A stretch of DNA of 64,000 nt. It comes from Marivivens aquimaris. GTDB lineage: Bacteria; Pseudomonadota; Alphaproteobacteria; Rhodobacterales; Rhodobacteraceae. The position numbers and the translations under genes are program-made. The notes below the pieces were generated by a model. That model did no database searches. It saw only the letters and a program-made list of their open reading frames with translations, and was not told the DNA's origin. Location of the stretch: contig NZ_JADBGB010000001.1 of assembly GCF_015220045.1 (NCBI RefSeq), positions 124,001 through 188,000 of the forward strand, in the 5' to 3' direction. Below are positions 63,376 through 64,000 of the stretch, piece by piece; the first letter of the stretch is position 1; each line of letters begins with the position of its first letter.

Positions 63376-63661
63376 CTGATCGCGGCAAGAACAGCAGGGG
63401 CCGTATTGCGCCTTCGGGCTCAATGAGGATAGCGCCCGGATCAATTCCGACTTCCTGCAGTTGCTCGGTCACGATGAAACGGAAGTCGCTGTTCGTAATG
63501 ACAACGGGCTTCGCGAACGCGTCGCTGGCCATCCGCAATGCAGACCCTTGGAAAAGCGTCTTGTCTCCGACCAAGGGGACGAACTGCTTCGGATAGGATT
63601 TGCGAGAGAGGGGCCAGAGGCGAGTCCCGGAGCCGCCGCACAGGATGACGGGAGTAATCAT
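63376..63661 (-). pseudogene. Mannose-1-phosphate guanylyltransferase, 5' fragment (interrupted)
   Basis: Starting MITPVILCGGSGTRLWPLSRKSYPKQFVPL (in part), this is the nucleotide-binding N-terminus of a ManC/XanB-type GDP-mannose pyrophosphorylase, about 95 residues of a usual 470 or so. One base is missing at 63410/63411: restoring it turns the odd AIRPLLFLP tail into the conserved EPEGRNTAPAVLAAI. The gene then runs into the insertion sequence, and the remainder is not found on the other side. GDP-mannose would have to come from another gene. Confidence 0.85.
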
Positions 63662-64000
63662 GGGATATCCAAACGTAACTAAAATATACTGATCGGATAG
63701 TCGGCAAGCATGTCGAATACAAGACAATCAACTTTCGGTGTGCCTAGAAATTCGCCAGTTGTGCTGTTTTGCGCGTTTTCTGCGCATGATTGCCACCAAG
63801 AGTTGCTGCATGTGCAGCATTGCAACGCGTGCGTGGGTTGTCGGTTATACGTCTGAAGCGCGGATTTTGTTGCATGACTCTTAAGGGAATCGTTCGCACG
63901 ACGGCGTGGCCATACCGTTTTGGATGGCTGCGCCGTGATGGCTACGCTTCCTACTTTCGTCGTAGGTCTTCCTCCTAGCATTCCCGTTTGACTGGTATAA
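63662..64000. other. 339-bp region upstream of the interrupted manC
   Basis: No convincing gene is seen; short frames lack ribosome sites and family similarity. It contains the perfect 7-bp inverted repeat TGCTGCA-TG-TGCAGCA at 63804-63819 and would have held the promoter of the broken manC gene. The last 130 bp could be the edge of another gene beyond the window. Confidence 0.45.

Noticed and set aside
50412..64000. tRNA-Ser-integrated genomic island with attachment sites
   Set aside because: I found no integrase gene and no second copy of the tRNA 3' end in the rest of the window, so island integration at this tRNA is unproven even though variable DNA starts here.

Overview
The window is chromosomal DNA of an alphaproteobacterium, most likely a marine Rhodobacteraceae (Roseobacter/Rhodobacter group). 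This is inferred from gene content: nearly the whole ethylmalonyl-CoA (EMC) pathway beside TCA-cycle genes, an HvrA-type H-NS protein, a LuxR/LuxI pair, RTX repeats ending in a Hint domain, TIGR02186 and DUF3008 proteins, and strongly GC-biased third codon positions. No taxonomic marker such as rRNA is present.

Layout. 1-17.7 kb is a central carbon block: pepT (cut by the window edge), mdh, a TSUP exporter, a secreted acidic PRC-barrel protein, mcl2-nnrU-DUF1737-mch, sdhCDA-(two lipoproteins)-sdhB, a 50-residue small ORF, deoD, an HvrA-like regulator, ecm, a PlsB-like acyltransferase and ccr. Ccr makes ethylmalonyl-CoA, Ecm converts it to methylsuccinyl-CoA, Mch hydrates mesaconyl-CoA and Mcl2 releases malate; Mdh and SDH join this to the TCA cycle. 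17.8-35.8 kb holds luxR/luxI, a RecD-like helicase with an SDR, a TSUP/TIGR02186 operon, an aminotransferase, ctaD, yqeY, carA, a GT2 glycosyltransferase, a GntR regulator, a HAD nucleotidase, a UbiH-type hydroxylase, lipB and a membrane LytTR regulator.

35.9-50.5 kb runs from tRNA-Leu(GAG) through a large RTX-Hint protein and a four-gene polyamine-type ABC transporter to an AEC carrier and a tightly overlapping minus-strand operon (SPOR lipoprotein, D,D-carboxypeptidase, tmk, holB, tatD, MBL hydrolase), ending at tRNA-Ser(UGA).

50.5-64 kb is an accessory region that starts just after tRNA-Ser. It contains a badly decayed IS5-family transposase, a decayed IS3-family element, a Wzy-like polymerase, and a six-gene minus-strand surface-glycan operon: phosphoribosyltransferase, HAD phosphatase, GT4, kinase-GT4 fusion, nucleotidyltransferase-like protein and MurJ/MOP flippase. 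A complete IS3-family element lies 18 bp upstream of the first operon gene. On its far side is only the 5' part of a mannose-1-phosphate guanylyltransferase gene, itself frameshifted, and the IS has no target-site duplication, so adjacent DNA has probably been lost.

The most interesting items are the PRTase/HAD pair (candidate two-step ribofuranose addition), the kinase-glycosyltransferase fusion, two identical palindromes exactly 21 bp apart upstream of sdh, and the untracked 50-residue ORF. I found no CRISPR array, prophage or recognisable defence system.
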